A DNA stretch of 20,692 nt from Mnemiopsis leidyi (GCA_000226015.1 JH153799.1:92797-113488); one strand, 5' to 3'. Shown: positions 12,401 to 17,733, counted from the stretch's first letter. Notes: generated by a model from the letters alone, not told the origin. Translations and numbers: made by a program.

Positions 12401-15296
12401 TAAGTCAGAATTTCTGGCCACATTTTTGAAAAAAATTGGTTTCACCTACACTATACATCTGTAACTGTCTGTTTGTCCACGAGTGGAACCAGTAGATATA
12501 TGAGGATAGGACCAGTAGAGGAATTTAGGAAACGAGGTTTATAGATTTTGGCAGTCTCCAAGAAGCCCGACACTTCCAGCGGTGGAATTCCACTGGTGGA
12601 ATTGTACGGGTAATTTTTTTAGTTCTTTTTCAGTTCTCTTTTAAACAGGGAATTAAAATGATATTTAGGTTAGATTTAGGTTAGATTTAGGTTAGATTTA
12701 GGTTAGATTTAACACACAAAATGAAAAACCAATGCAAATTTAATTCTTCTTCGACAGCTGTCCGTCTTTTCTCATCTCTACTATAATATCGTTGTAGGTG
12801 TCCTCTTGCAGCACTTTAGGGGGCTGGCAGCATCGTCTTCAGAGTCCAAGTAGTACCGGAACTGATCAAGATCCACAATTTTAAGTTCTCCACTAATAAA
12901 ACGTTGACTTGGCGACTCCACTCCCTTGGATAGCGTCAGCAACAGGTATTCCTCTGTTGACGAACTCCAGAGCTCGGCTGTAGTTGTCGTGGATAGTGTC
13001 AATCTTTGTCTGGGAACTTTTCTTCCTCTTTCTGCTAGATGTTGTACTTGTAGTACCCCAGTGTCAGTTATTCTATGCTGCTTGAAAGAACGGTGTTATC
13101 CTTATTCCACCCGTGGAATTCCACCGGCGGAATTCTACCCGTGGAATTCCACCGGCGGAATTCTACCCGTGGAATTCCACCCGTGGAATGCCACCGTTGG
13201 AAGTGTCGGGCTTCTTGGAGACAACCTTTCAAAAACGACCGTATCTCCCGATTTAGTGTACCAATCAGCAGGGTCCCATCTTCACTTCACACGTCGACCT
13301 GAGCCTTTCTACTTCAGACTTCTTTATCAGAATAAGTTAGTCACCTCCAACCGACCTTCTACGCTCTGCACACTGACAGTTCTTTAATTATATACCTCTC
13401 TGATGAGCTGCAAATTTGCGTATTTAGATATATATGTTTCAACTACGTTCTCTAGCCATTCTCATTCCATACAGGACTTGAGATGGATATATTACTGGAC
13501 ATTGCAACACCTGGCACTAATTATAGCCTTATACCCTTATAGTGATGTGTTGCTGCCGCTGCGATTTAGCTAGAATGTTCATGTCGCTCCGGAACACCCA
13601 ACAACAGGTGGTCATCCAACGCGCGTGACCGGTCACGTGATCACTTAGTCACGTGTTCACCAATTCACGTGATCTTTATTTAATAACCACATGGGGGTGA
13701 ACCTGTTCAGTTCAATCTTCTCGGTGGCGGCTGTAACAATCAAGTATCAAATTTCTGGAGACTTCTCGAGAATTAGGGTTCAATGATTTCGCTTTTGAGG
13801 GCTGGATGACGTTTTTGAACGCATCTTGAAAGTAGATTGAGGTTTAACACAGACTTCAGACTGGATAAGTTGAACGCGTAAATTTTTTGTTTGGTTGAAT
13901 TGGACGAATCAAATGAAATTATATATGGTTCATTGAAAAAGGTGGTGTTCTAAAGCTCCATCCTTTTTTTTTCTGGTGCTGAAATTCCAACTTTCTATCC
14001 TTAAAAATAAAAATCAAATTTCAAAACTTTCCTGACAACCAGAGATATATATGAAATTCTTTTTAAAAAATTCGTACGCGACCCAACTCGTCTCTCTCCT
14101 CACCTCCCCTTTTTCTTGCGACTTGCGACCCAATTCCCACCCCCCCCCCCCCCCCCCCCCCCCGACCGTCTTAGTAGCCACCTCACGTCAATTAACTGAT
14201 TCCGAACACTCGCAGTAACCTCCTGAAGAAGTACGGTACAGAAAGACTTCAACAGATCAAGAGTCAGGGCCTCTTTCCTGCTCTCTTGCAAGAGGAGTTA
14301 TCCCTGCTCAGAGCCAACGACAACGCTGTCATCATCATCGACGACGACGCGGCGTCACCTAAGAAAACTCCGCAGAAATCGTCGACTTCATCACCAACTG
14401 TCGTGACGTCATCACCCGGTAACAGATCGACATTGCCAGGTAACGTGACATTGTCGCTAGGTAACGTGACGTCATCGCTAGGTAACATGACGTCATCCCC
14501 TAAACCGATCTCTAGCCTGTCCCCCCAAAATCCGGTAACCTCCACACCCAGAGCATGCCCCTCTACCGTGCCATCTCAGAAAACATCTACGTGTACCCCA
14601 GCTAGGACCGCACAGTCAGCAACTTCCAGTGCCAGCACCATCTCGGTCATAGAACGTTCTAGCAAGTCGTCCAGCTCGCACCCTGACAGAGAGACGATAT
14701 CCACAGTTACTGTTACCACCCCTAGATCGGCACCTTCTAAACAGACAATACCAGTAAGCGTGTCATCTCACCGGGCACCCTCAGCGGGTAACCTCCATCC
14801 TACTACTACTAAAGGAGTTACCAATAACAGTGTACCTAACCTCACTGACAGTAGACCGTCCATCTTGATAACCAAGTCCACCCTCCTTCCCTCTTCCTAC
14901 AAGTCCTTACCATCCTCCACTTCCGGGACACTCCATAACTCTTCTCCGCTCAACTCAAACCTTCAGAGCAGGCTCTCCCACCTCATGAATTCCTCGTCCT
15001 CGGCCCAATCTTCTCAAAATAACAGTAATTCAACCTTGATAGCTGAAAAACACCATCCTGCCGTATCTAAATCGGGTCTAGGTCATAGTGGTTCTAAGTT
15101 TGGACATTCGCCAACTTCTAACTCCAAATTAGGAAATTCGGGAGTTTCTCAGTCTAGGGGGAACTCGCAGGGTCTGTCTTTGGGGACAATTCTAAGTCAG
15201 CATCCTCAGATAGATGCTCAGACATTGAATAAGAGCATTTTGAAATCTGTTGCTGCAAAATTGCAGAGTTTTAAGGAAAATAAAGAAAGGGAGTGA
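345..15296 (+). CDS. UBN: Ubinuclein (UBN1/UBN2) homologue, 5'-partial, 11 exons
   Basis: Exons are 345-434, 853-950, 4200-4248, 4777-4877, 5147-5470, 5636-5777, 6004-6159, 8195-8335, 8793-8894, 9229-10082 and 14216-15296. Joined, they give 3138 nt (1045 residues plus TGA). All junctions are GT-AG and the split codons (after exons 2, 4, 5 and 10) rejoin in frame, which strongly supports the model. Residues 15-60 match the Hpc2-related domain (GYDTSDPFVDDSEA, then FDEVIPDELD and GGFYINFGDLMF). Residues about 222-400 match the ubinuclein middle domain, including KCFKWDDTIR and a Trp-rich end (VWSGGWM). In known animals ubinuclein is a nuclear subunit of the HIRA H3.3 chaperone complex. The HRD contacts HIRA and H3.3, and the middle domain contributes to deposition. 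The true N terminus, likely about 100 or more residues, lies left of the window. Assignment to UBN1 versus UBN2 is not possible; most invertebrates carry one gene. Confidence 0.93.
683..865 (+). repeat. 45-bp tandem repeat duplicating the exon 2 acceptor
   Basis: There are four copies with an exact 45-bp period; the conserved AAACTACTG begins at 686, 731, 776 and 821. Each copy holds a GTTAA(C/T) branch-site-like motif, a short pyrimidine run, TGTTCAG, and the first nine exon bases TTTGACGAG. The fourth copy runs into exon 2 itself. The repeat therefore duplicates intron end plus exon start. The open frame across it (KLLYVNCT repeated) is a by-product of the period being divisible by three and is not treated as a gene. 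Confidence 0.95.
853..950 (+). CDS. UBN: Ubinuclein exon 2 (HRD, second half)
   Basis: The acceptor TGTTCAG ends at 852 and the donor is ACAG|GTCTGT. It encodes residues 31-62 (FDEVIPDELDTQHGGFYI, then NFGDLMFKKVEF) and the first two bases of Ser63. It joins exon 1 as SEA-FDE, matching SEA-[YF]DE in known ubinucleins. Of four tandem acceptors (717, 762, 807, 852) only the last keeps the frame open: the other three meet in-frame TAA at 730, 790 and 835. Confidence 0.92.
1030..2617 (+). mobile_element. 5'-truncated, decayed non-LTR retrotransposon (LINE) in intron 2
   Basis: This is a reverse-transcriptase ORF2 fragment in the host gene's orientation. Visible parts are a pre-RT segment near 1042-1150 (KKLIPVLRDGCGNL, frame then lost), a degenerate FKGCDRKDPANYKP segment (about 1257-1300), an open RT frame 1334-2143 with motif A (DFAKAFD), SGVPKGTVLGPILF and motif C FADDTK, then a shifted frame 2083-2388 with LYKSLVRSKLEYCCPV, and another shifted frame 2396-2518 (RFKRCLNATL). 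The endonuclease region is absent, as expected for 5' truncation. At least three frameshifts and one stop (2516-2518) break it. The layout resembles CR1/Jockey-group elements; the clade is not certain. No target-site duplication or poly(A) tail was recognised. Confidence 0.88.
1334..2388 (+). pseudogene. Reverse transcriptase ORF2 remnant
   Basis: The longest open stretch covers RT fingers, palm and thumb, carried in two overlapping frames (1334-2143 and 2083-2388). The catalytic Asp pair is present as FADD. The frame is broken near 2028 and again near 2075, inside the thumb region, so no full product can be made. Its ATG at 1334 is internal to the ancestral ORF2 and not a real start. Confidence 0.85.
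2618..3289. other. Intron 2, sequence after the LINE, no clear gene
   Basis: A Ser/Thr-rich open frame lies at 2962-3219 (ITSTSTTSLSTTSSITSTL, then PTKPKGYSTPK), overlapping a second frame at 2952-3134. I recognise neither. Both could be unannotated repeat or chance; no convincing splice pair was found around them. Confidence 0.4.
3330..3800. repeat. Degenerate GAACCG-rich repeat in intron 2
   Basis: Short variants of AAGAACCGC (GAAGAACCAC, TAAGAACCATG, TTAGAACCGC, CAAGAACCGGC, AAGGACCGCATAAG, ATGAACCGC, CATAAGAACTGCTGAG) recur every roughly 12-50 bp through this stretch. It looks like an old minisatellite that has lost regular spacing. Confidence 0.5.
3801..4199. other. Intron 2, 3' end
   Basis: AT-rich intron sequence ending in the acceptor CTATTTCAG at 4199. 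Nothing else recognised. Confidence 0.5.
4200..4248 (+). CDS. UBN: Ubinuclein exon 3 (acidic/basic linker)
   Basis: A 49-nt exon between CTATTTCAG and GAG|GTTAGT. Its first base completes Ser63; it then encodes DEEPFKTESKKRKRIE (residues 64-79). KKRKR is a candidate monopartite nuclear localisation signal. Phase fits both neighbours, which is the main evidence for so short an exon. Confidence 0.85.
4385..4617. repeat. G17 tract plus ~23-bp minisatellite in intron 3
   Basis: A run of 17 G (4385-4401) leads into about nine copies of a unit like CACACCCCTGTATCATGGGG, with variable G-run length (4-9). The G runs are spaced so that intramolecular G-quadruplexes are conceivable. An open frame through it (HTPVSWG repeats) is a by-product. 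Confidence 0.93.
4777..4877 (+). CDS. UBN: Ubinuclein exon 4 (Lys-rich coiled linker)
   Basis: A 101-nt exon between TTTGACAG and GT|GTAAGT. It encodes residues 80-112, almost entirely charged (EDRKQLHKKMKTMKIKEKY, then KKIDKEVKLKKKKI), with the last codon split (GT|G, Val113). Likely a highly basic helix; probable nuclear localisation or nucleic-acid contact, by composition only. Confidence 0.86.
5147..5470 (+). CDS. UBN: Ubinuclein exon 5 (acidic patch then Lys-rich linker)
   Basis: A 324-nt exon between ATTTTTAG and GCGAT|GTTAGT. It begins VEDDSTDSDFPTK, continues as Lys/Ser/Pro-rich disordered sequence (KKSKKHSVN, SDKKQSKKTK, KKVAKKKSKE), and ends in a helix-like segment ERLKILKTVEENK...LHLIADSLAM leading into the middle domain. 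The last codon is split (AT|C, Ile221). The Lys-rich portion includes several NLS-like clusters. Confidence 0.88.
5636..5777 (+). CDS. UBN: Ubinuclein exon 6 (start of middle domain)
   Basis: A 142-nt exon between CCTTTCAG and AAT|GTACGA. It encodes residues 222-268 (TEFELRRNHNNSRRAFYHKL, then EFSKLKNFAFGSL). It corresponds by position and helix pattern to the conserved start of the ubinuclein middle domain. The donor GTACGA is non-optimal but keeps phase 0 with exon 7. Confidence 0.87.
5820..5900. repeat. Long-stem hairpin in intron 6
   Basis: CTTAGTTGTAGTGAACG (5827-5843) is perfectly inverted at 5877-5893, a 17-bp stem with a 33-nt loop. It extends outward by about six further bases with mismatches (TTAAG against CTTAA). 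The loop itself holds the palindrome CGTACG. The size resembles a pre-miRNA hairpin or a tiny foldback element. Confidence 0.9.
6004..6159 (+). CDS. UBN: Ubinuclein exon 7 (middle domain, long helix)
   Basis: A 156-nt exon between CACGTACAG and GAG|GTATTT. It encodes residues 269-320 (AAELEEAIIPLKNSVSAAMG, then FEKKRVAYEVKLESWNKAQ). Predicted to be helical throughout, matching the helix-rich centre of the ubinuclein middle domain. A repeat array begins within a few bases of its donor. Confidence 0.88.
6160..6520. repeat. ~21-bp TGTATTG-rich array in intron 7 (left)
   Basis: About 15 imperfect copies of TAGTTTGTATTGTGTATTGAG starting at the exon 7 donor. Dense in TGTA. The reverse-strand frame it opens (YTQYTIQTILN repeats) is not a gene. 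Confidence 0.93.
6600..7260. repeat. ~185-195-bp satellite with GC hairpins in intron 7
   Basis: At least four tandem copies, each opening with a hairpin near 6617, 6684-6698 (GGGGGCGAAGCCCCC), 6868-6882 (AGGGGCGTAGCCCCT) and 7062-7076, followed by GAAAATTTTAGAAAATCA and a diverged TTTGTCTC...CTGGCAATAAAGGAAC body. A fifth, decayed copy starts near 7213 (CAAGGAAATCCTTG). The stem is kept by paired changes in copy 3. Confidence 0.88.
7261..7649. other. Intron 7, between satellite and right array
   Basis: AT-rich unique sequence; a short open frame (7519-7725) runs into the next repeat and has no recognisable features. Confidence 0.4.
7650..8015. repeat. TGTAT-rich array in intron 7 (right)
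   Basis: A second, more diverged array of GAGTATAGTTTGTATTGTGTATATT-like units, clearly related to the array at 6160-6520, about 1.1 kb away on the other side of the hairpin satellite. Confidence 0.9.
8195..8335 (+). CDS. UBN: Ubinuclein exon 8 (middle domain core, FKWDD)
   Basis: A 141-nt exon between CTATCGCAG and AGG|GTGAGA. It encodes residues 321-367 (LVKPKAPSKCFKWDDTIRSQ, then VIQIKFSQLKLIRAK). The FKWDDTIR motif is the strongly conserved [FK]xWN/DxxIR core of the ubinuclein middle domain. Confidence 0.93.
8793..8894 (+). CDS. UBN: Ubinuclein exon 9 (end of middle domain)
   Basis: A 102-nt exon between CCCCCACAG and AAG|GTAAGT. It encodes residues 368-401 (RYMKSLAEDVWSGGWMSPNV, then LIREAQPFCKLFAK). 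It matches the conserved Trp-containing tail (F..EV.PLWP.GWM...L) of the middle domain. Confidence 0.92.
8971..8984. promoter_or_regulatory. X-box-like palindrome in intron 9
   Basis: GCTACCATGGCAAC resembles an RFX X-box (GTNRCC-n-RGNAAC on the other strand). Isolated and intronic, so function is unknown. Confidence 0.35.
9229..10082 (+). CDS. UBN: Ubinuclein exon 10 (disordered Ser/Thr/Lys/Gln-rich region)
   Basis: An 854-nt exon between TGTCTACAG and ATAAG|GTAATT. Residues 402-685 open with ATKKKAAV, continuing the Lys-rich end of the middle domain, then become low-complexity with repeated NK, SK and TK pairs and short motifs such as KTSSLPPNSTKTSSLPQTS. Ends ITPDFIR with the next codon split (AG|T, Ser686). 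Likely disordered, as in the C-terminal half of vertebrate UBN1. Minus-strand and shifted frames here are shadows. Confidence 0.92.
10083..10438. other. Intron 10, 5' part
   Basis: AT-rich unique sequence with a GGGGGGGG run near 10166; nothing else recognised. Confidence 0.4.
10439..11303. repeat. Large diverged inverted repeat in intron 10
   Basis: The left arm (about 10439-10800) and right arm (about 11018-11303) are reverse complements, by eye about 75% identical with one roughly 54-bp insertion in the left arm. Matched blocks include AAATTTATATTGCAT (left) with ATGCAATATAAATTT (right), TTGTTAAGCAGCTGT with AGCTGCTTAACGAAG, and CTTAGAAAAGTTGC with GCAACTTTTCTAAG. The spacer is about 215 bp. 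It may be two head-to-head copies of one repeat or a foldback element. It encodes nothing recognisable. Confidence 0.8.
11304..12549. other. Intron 10, between inverted repeat and TIR element
   Basis: Mostly AT-rich and unique. A short open frame at 11609-11836 has no recognisable motifs. A perfect 19-bp palindrome (GGCCCAGCT-A-AGCTGGGCC) lies at 12337-12355. Confidence 0.4.
12337..12355. repeat. Perfect 9-bp stem palindrome
   Basis: GGCCCAGCTAAGCTGGGCC folds into a 9-bp stem with a single-base centre. GC-rich in an AT-rich setting. Function not known. Confidence 0.85.
12665..12711. repeat. 11-bp TTAGGTTAGAT tandem repeat
   Basis: About four copies of TTAGGTTAGAT inside the TIR element. Reminiscent of a TTAGG telomere-like unit, but the 11-bp period argues for an ordinary minisatellite. 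Confidence 0.85.
12740..13063 (-). pseudogene. Helix-turn-helix protein remnant inside TIR element
   Basis: Read on the minus strand, the frame open from 13063 gives SSRKRKKSSQTKIDTIHDNY followed by ALEFVNRGIPVADAIQGSGV and AKSTFY, then TAG at 12893-12895. The pattern (helix, GIPVADA, GSGVAKSTFY) is a typical HTH DNA-binding fold as in transposase or Psq-like N termini. After the stop and a one-base shift it continues LKIVDLDQFRYYLDSEDDA, and after another shift KVLQEDTYNDIIVEMRKDGQ, ending TAA at 12740-12742. No ATG was found in frame. About 105 residues in all, with one nonsense and two frameshifts, so not functional here. The family name is unknown to me. Confidence 0.6.
13103..13200. repeat. 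14-bp AATTCCACCGGCGG array
   Basis: Seven 14-bp units alternating AATTCCACCGGCGG and AATTCTACCCGTGG. Two related units occur at the opposite end of the TIR element (12580-12602), inverted. Each pair of units forms GGTGGAATTCCACC-type palindromes. Confidence 0.92.
13227..14139. other. Intron 10, 3' part
   Basis: Unique sequence without recognisable coding. Contains the CACGTG trio at 13634-13671 and AT-rich stretches. Confidence 0.4.
13625..13673. promoter_or_regulatory. Three CACGTG E-boxes at 16-bp spacing
   Basis: CACGTG occurs at 13634-13639, 13650-13655 and 13666-13671, each within TCACGTG, with start-to-start distance exactly 16 bp. A 12-bp palindrome GTGACCGGTCAC overlaps the left end (13625-13636). 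bHLH-Zip factors (USF, MYC/MAX, TFE3-type) bind CACGTG. Could be an intronic enhancer or a three-copy minisatellite. Confidence 0.55.
14140..14163. repeat. C24 homopolymer upstream of last exon
   Basis: An uninterrupted run of 24 C, 52 nt before the exon 11 acceptor. Length is likely to be polymorphic or uncertain in assembly. Confidence 0.95.
14216..15296 (+). CDS. UBN: Ubinuclein exon 11 (terminal; SIM-like motif and Ser-rich tail)
   Basis: The acceptor is CACTCGCAG; the first base completes Ser686. Residues 687-717 form a helix-like segment (NLLKKYGTERLQQIKSQ, LLQEELSLL), followed by AVIIIDDDAA (723-732), a good match to a SUMO-interaction motif. A short GNVTSSL repeat follows (codons at 14402-14500), then a long Ser/Thr/Pro-rich region. 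The end SLGTILSQHPQIDAQTLNKS...SVAAKLQSFKENKERE is more complex and probably helical, so it may be a conserved C-terminal element. Stop TGA at 15294-15296. Confidence 0.92.
14402..14500 (+). repeat. Coding 21-bp minisatellite with TGACGTCA
   Basis: Units of GGTAACGTGACGTCATCGCTA (mainly 21 bp, one variant 18 and one 24) within exon 11. TGACGTCA occurs at 14404, 14467 and 14488, with a TGACATTG variant at 14446. They encode GN(V/M)T(S/L)SL repeats. Confidence 0.9.
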
Positions 15297-15430
15297 GCAT
15301 AAAAATTGGGCATGGGTTTGCTCTTGAAAATATTTCATGTTGGCCCAGGTCTGACTTTTTCTACCTTGCTATTCTTCACGAATGAGGAAATATTATTGAA
15401 ACGCTATGTGATAAACAAGTGTATTGTACA

Positions 15431-15436
15431 ATTAAA
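15431..15436 (+). terminator. UBN: ATTAAA polyadenylation signal
   Basis: A variant hexamer 135 nt past the stop codon, followed by U-rich sequence (TATTTTATTTTATTTC). The more likely 3' end of the ubinuclein mRNA, by position and downstream U content. Confidence 0.5.
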
Positions 15437-15488
15437 TTGACATATTTTATTTTATTTCTTAATTCCCATTAAATTTTCTGCTATAATT

Positions 15489-15502
15489 GTTTCCCTAGCA
15501 AC
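15489..15502. promoter_or_regulatory. RFX X-box-like site
   Basis: GTTTCCCTAGCAAC fits the X-box pattern GTNNCC-NN-RGNAAC. Part of a motif cluster reaching 15692. Confidence 0.5.
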
Positions 15503-15555
15503 CGTTGATCCAAAACGTTAAACAAAATTCTTACCAGACTTAATTTAATTTCATG

Positions 15556-15561
15556 AATAAA
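15556..15561 (+). terminator. UBN: AATAAA polyadenylation signal
   Basis: A canonical hexamer 260 nt past the stop codon. A second possible 3' end of the ubinuclein transcript; the downstream GU-rich element is weak. Confidence 0.45.
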
Positions 15562-15569
15562 TTGCTGAA

Positions 15570-15806
15570 ATGATCGTAGCTTCAGCAGTGCCACCTTGTC
15601 GCCGAGTGACGAAATTAGGGGCTTTAGTGTGGAAGTTACGATCTAGGTCACGTGACGTCAGGGAATCATTAAATTCCTGTTGCCATGGTAACAACATAAC
15701 ATCCCTCAACAGGTATTTTACGGTGCTCAAGACTGGTAAACGTGAGGAATTCGGGCGGATTCTTTCAAAAGTCGTAAATGCGATGGTTATGAAACGGAAT
15801 GTCTAG
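15570..15806 (+). CDS. Short unrecognised ORF after ubinuclein
   Basis: A 78-residue frame from ATG to TAG. The second half (RYFTVLKTGKREEFGRILSK, then VVNAMVMKRNV) has a protein-like mix and sits after an acceptor-like CCTCAACAG (15711), so it could be an exon of another transcript. The first half overlaps the E-box, CRE and X-box cluster and is probably non-coding. No family recognised; a chance ORF is the default reading. Confidence 0.15.
   Translation: MIVASAVPPCRRVTKLGALVWKLRSRSRDVRESLNSCCHGNNITSLNRYFTVLKTGKREEFGRILSKVVNAMVMKRNV
15647..15692. promoter_or_regulatory. E-box, CRE and X-box cluster
   Basis: GTCACGTGAC (15647-15656) overlaps TGACGTCA (15653-15660), and a perfect X-box GTTGCCATGGTAAC follows at 15679-15692. 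Such combinations are typical of CpG-type animal promoters. Together with the X-box-like site at 15489 it suggests a promoter or enhancer just past ubinuclein. Confidence 0.5.
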
Positions 15807-16600
15807 AGCGCTTCCATACTGAAACAGTGAACAAAGATCATGTTATTGTATCTCAATCAATATTCTTGTAAGTAACTTAAACGTTGACAGTGCGGTTCCG
15901 AAATTAGCATCATAAATCGAACTAGGTTACGTCATGGTTTCTGAACAGCACTAGAATTTTCTGTTATCAGTTATTCGATATTTGCCACCTTCATTTTCGG
16001 GACCATGCTCAATCCTTCAGGTTCTGAAATACAGCGCTATCATGTTCTATAAAACGAATTTTCAGCACTAAATTAGAACCTCATTGGTAATATGTCTTCC
16101 GGATAAAATAAAGCTTCGGGGCCACTGTGAGAGTTATTTTTTGAAAATATTGTTTACGAGGACCCATCGGTACACACAGCGCAATTCAGTTGGTAAAATG
16201 AAATGATACAGATAAGGCAAAGTAGAACTAGAAGTAAAAGTTTTGCCAAAACGGGCAATTTTCAGATTTTACATTTTCTGAGAATCATGATTTAATCTTA
16301 AGACTGCTATGGAACAATATTTTAACCGGCTAAGTAACGACCGGAAACTCCGTTACCGGTAACGTTAGCAATTTTGGTTATCTTTTACAATCGTGCAAAA
16401 AGAAAAAGTAAGACTTTACTTTGCACGGAGCTTCTTTACTTTCTTTAGAGATGTATATTATTTGTTCCTGTGGTAATTTCAAGATGTTTGTGAATAGAAA
16501 GTAAAACATGACCTTTTTTGGTCCCCTGCAACACGGCTTGTAAACAGGGATTGGCCAGATAAGGACGGTCTGTGTAGGGTAACACCGTTCTTTCAGAAAT
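15807..16600. other. Intergenic sequence, no gene seen
   Basis: AT-rich, without long frames or recognised repeats. Contains GGTAACGTTA-type elements near 16357. Confidence 0.4.
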
Positions 16601-16604
16601 ACAA

Positions 16605-16750
16605 TACATATTATACTTTAATGCATAAAATACATGTTAACATACATATTAAGCTAAAATGTATAGAATACATATTAACATACATATTAAACTTTAATGT
16701 ATAAGATACATACTAACATACATATTAAACTTAAATGTCAAAAATACGTA
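16605..16750. repeat. ~38-bp AT-rich tandem repeat
   Basis: About 3.5 copies of a unit like TACATATTAACATACATATT followed by AAACTTTAATGTATAAGA. It adjoins the transposase relic. Confidence 0.85.
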
Positions 16751-16798
16751 TCAATATGGAGCTTTAAGTTTACAGCTTTTAAAGTTTGTTTGATAACA

Positions 16799-17038
16799 TC
16801 AAATTATATTTGAGATCTGAAGTAACGCTTTGTGTAGATTATCATCACCTCTCCTTCTTTGAGTTTGGTGTGCAATGTCCCTGAAATTGGCGAAGAAGAA
16901 TCGATTACTAAAATTGAGATCTGGACTGTAGGGACATTCAGGAACAATATCCACACCTATCGACTCGAAATAATGCGACTCTGCATAATACGATGTACTA
17001 GCCTTGTTAATTTGAAGAAATATATTCTTGAACGCCAT
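16799..17038 (-). pseudogene. Tc1/mariner-type transposase remnant
   Basis: The minus-strand frame contains LQINKASTSYYAESHYFESI, GVDIVPECPYSPDLNFSNRF and FFANFRDIAHQTQRRRGDDN. This matches the C-terminal catalytic region of Tc1/mariner (DDE/D) transposases around the YSPDLN signature. The Asn-Pro-Ile-Glu (or Asp) that normally supplies the third acidic residue reads NFSN, so catalysis is lost. The N-terminal DNA-binding part and terminal repeats were not found. Confidence 0.72.
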
Positions 17039-17210
17039 CTTTTTCTCCTATGTTTGCCAAATCGGTACCCTGGGTCCTTCATAGCCTCCATCATTCAGTC
17101 AGCTGTGGCACACACCTTTCTAGCCATTTGTTGCTTTGGTCTTATCGAAGACGTCCCAAAATCACATTTTTCTTATAAGTTAGATTATTCGTTAGATTTT
17201 AGAAGTTAGT

Positions 17211-17683
17211 ATTGCTATAATATTTCTTTTGAAACAGGCGACACTGACGCAAAGCATAAGGCAGTGTAATTTTCTGAATTTAAACTTCGCCCTTGTCAGC
17301 TTTTTCACTTTGAAACATGGACAGAAATGATGAAGGAATGTTTTGTATGCAAAATTCTTTTTCAAATCTCACTATGTTGTTTCTATGGTTAAAGGATAAA
17401 TCGTTCTGTTACAGCCTTAGTAACTATTAGCATTTTGGTTCTTTTCAACATTACAGTTTTCTGCGTCTGGATCCGTTATTCAAAATGCCAAGCCTACTGA
17501 AAATGAAATTAATCCAATGTAAGGGAGCTAAATCCAACTATCCCTCTCTTAGCTAGCCATCAGCTCTCGTTGGCGCCTAAAGTTAAACAACCTCCCTGTA
17601 GCTGTGAGAGCTGTGAATAGTTCAGACCAGTAAAGGTTAGCTGGGCTCAAGTATCCAGGGTAAAGCCACCTGATCTTGATTCT
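17211..17683. other. Intergenic sequence, no gene seen
   Basis: No convincing frame, repeat or RNA gene. Confidence 0.4.
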
Positions 17684-17687
17684 TTGC

Positions 17688-17733
17688 TACATCTCTCTCT
17701 CTCTGTCTCTCTCTGTACGTCTCTCTCTCTCGA
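17688..17733. repeat. CT microsatellite
   Basis: Interrupted (CT)n: ATCTCTCTCTCTCTGTCTCT and a second block to 17732. The frames read through it on both strands (SLSLSVSL, RETERER) are artefacts. Confidence 0.92.

Larger units (their letters stand above)
12550..13226 (-). mobile_element. Short TIR element with decayed HTH ORF in intron 10
   Basis: Terminal inverted repeats begin GTCTCCAAGAAGCC at 12554 and end at 13222 as the reverse complement. The first 25 bp are a perfect match, and similarity continues to about 60 bp (12554-12613 against 13163-13222). Outer bases GG..GTCTCC may extend the ends to 12550 and 13226; a TTT flank on both sides is a possible but weak target duplication. The right end carries a 14-bp array of AATTCCACCGGCGG-type units. 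The centre holds the minus-strand HTH ORF remnant. Resembles a MITE or small DNA transposon; superfamily not recognised. Confidence 0.8.

Noticed and set aside
12665..12711. Interstitial telomere from TTAGG-like repeats
   Set aside because: The unit is 11 bp (TTAGGTTAGAT), only four copies, and lies inside a TIR element.
14264..14545. Minus-strand ORF with LPSDDVTLPSD repeats
   Set aside because: Antisense of the coding minisatellite in exon 11.
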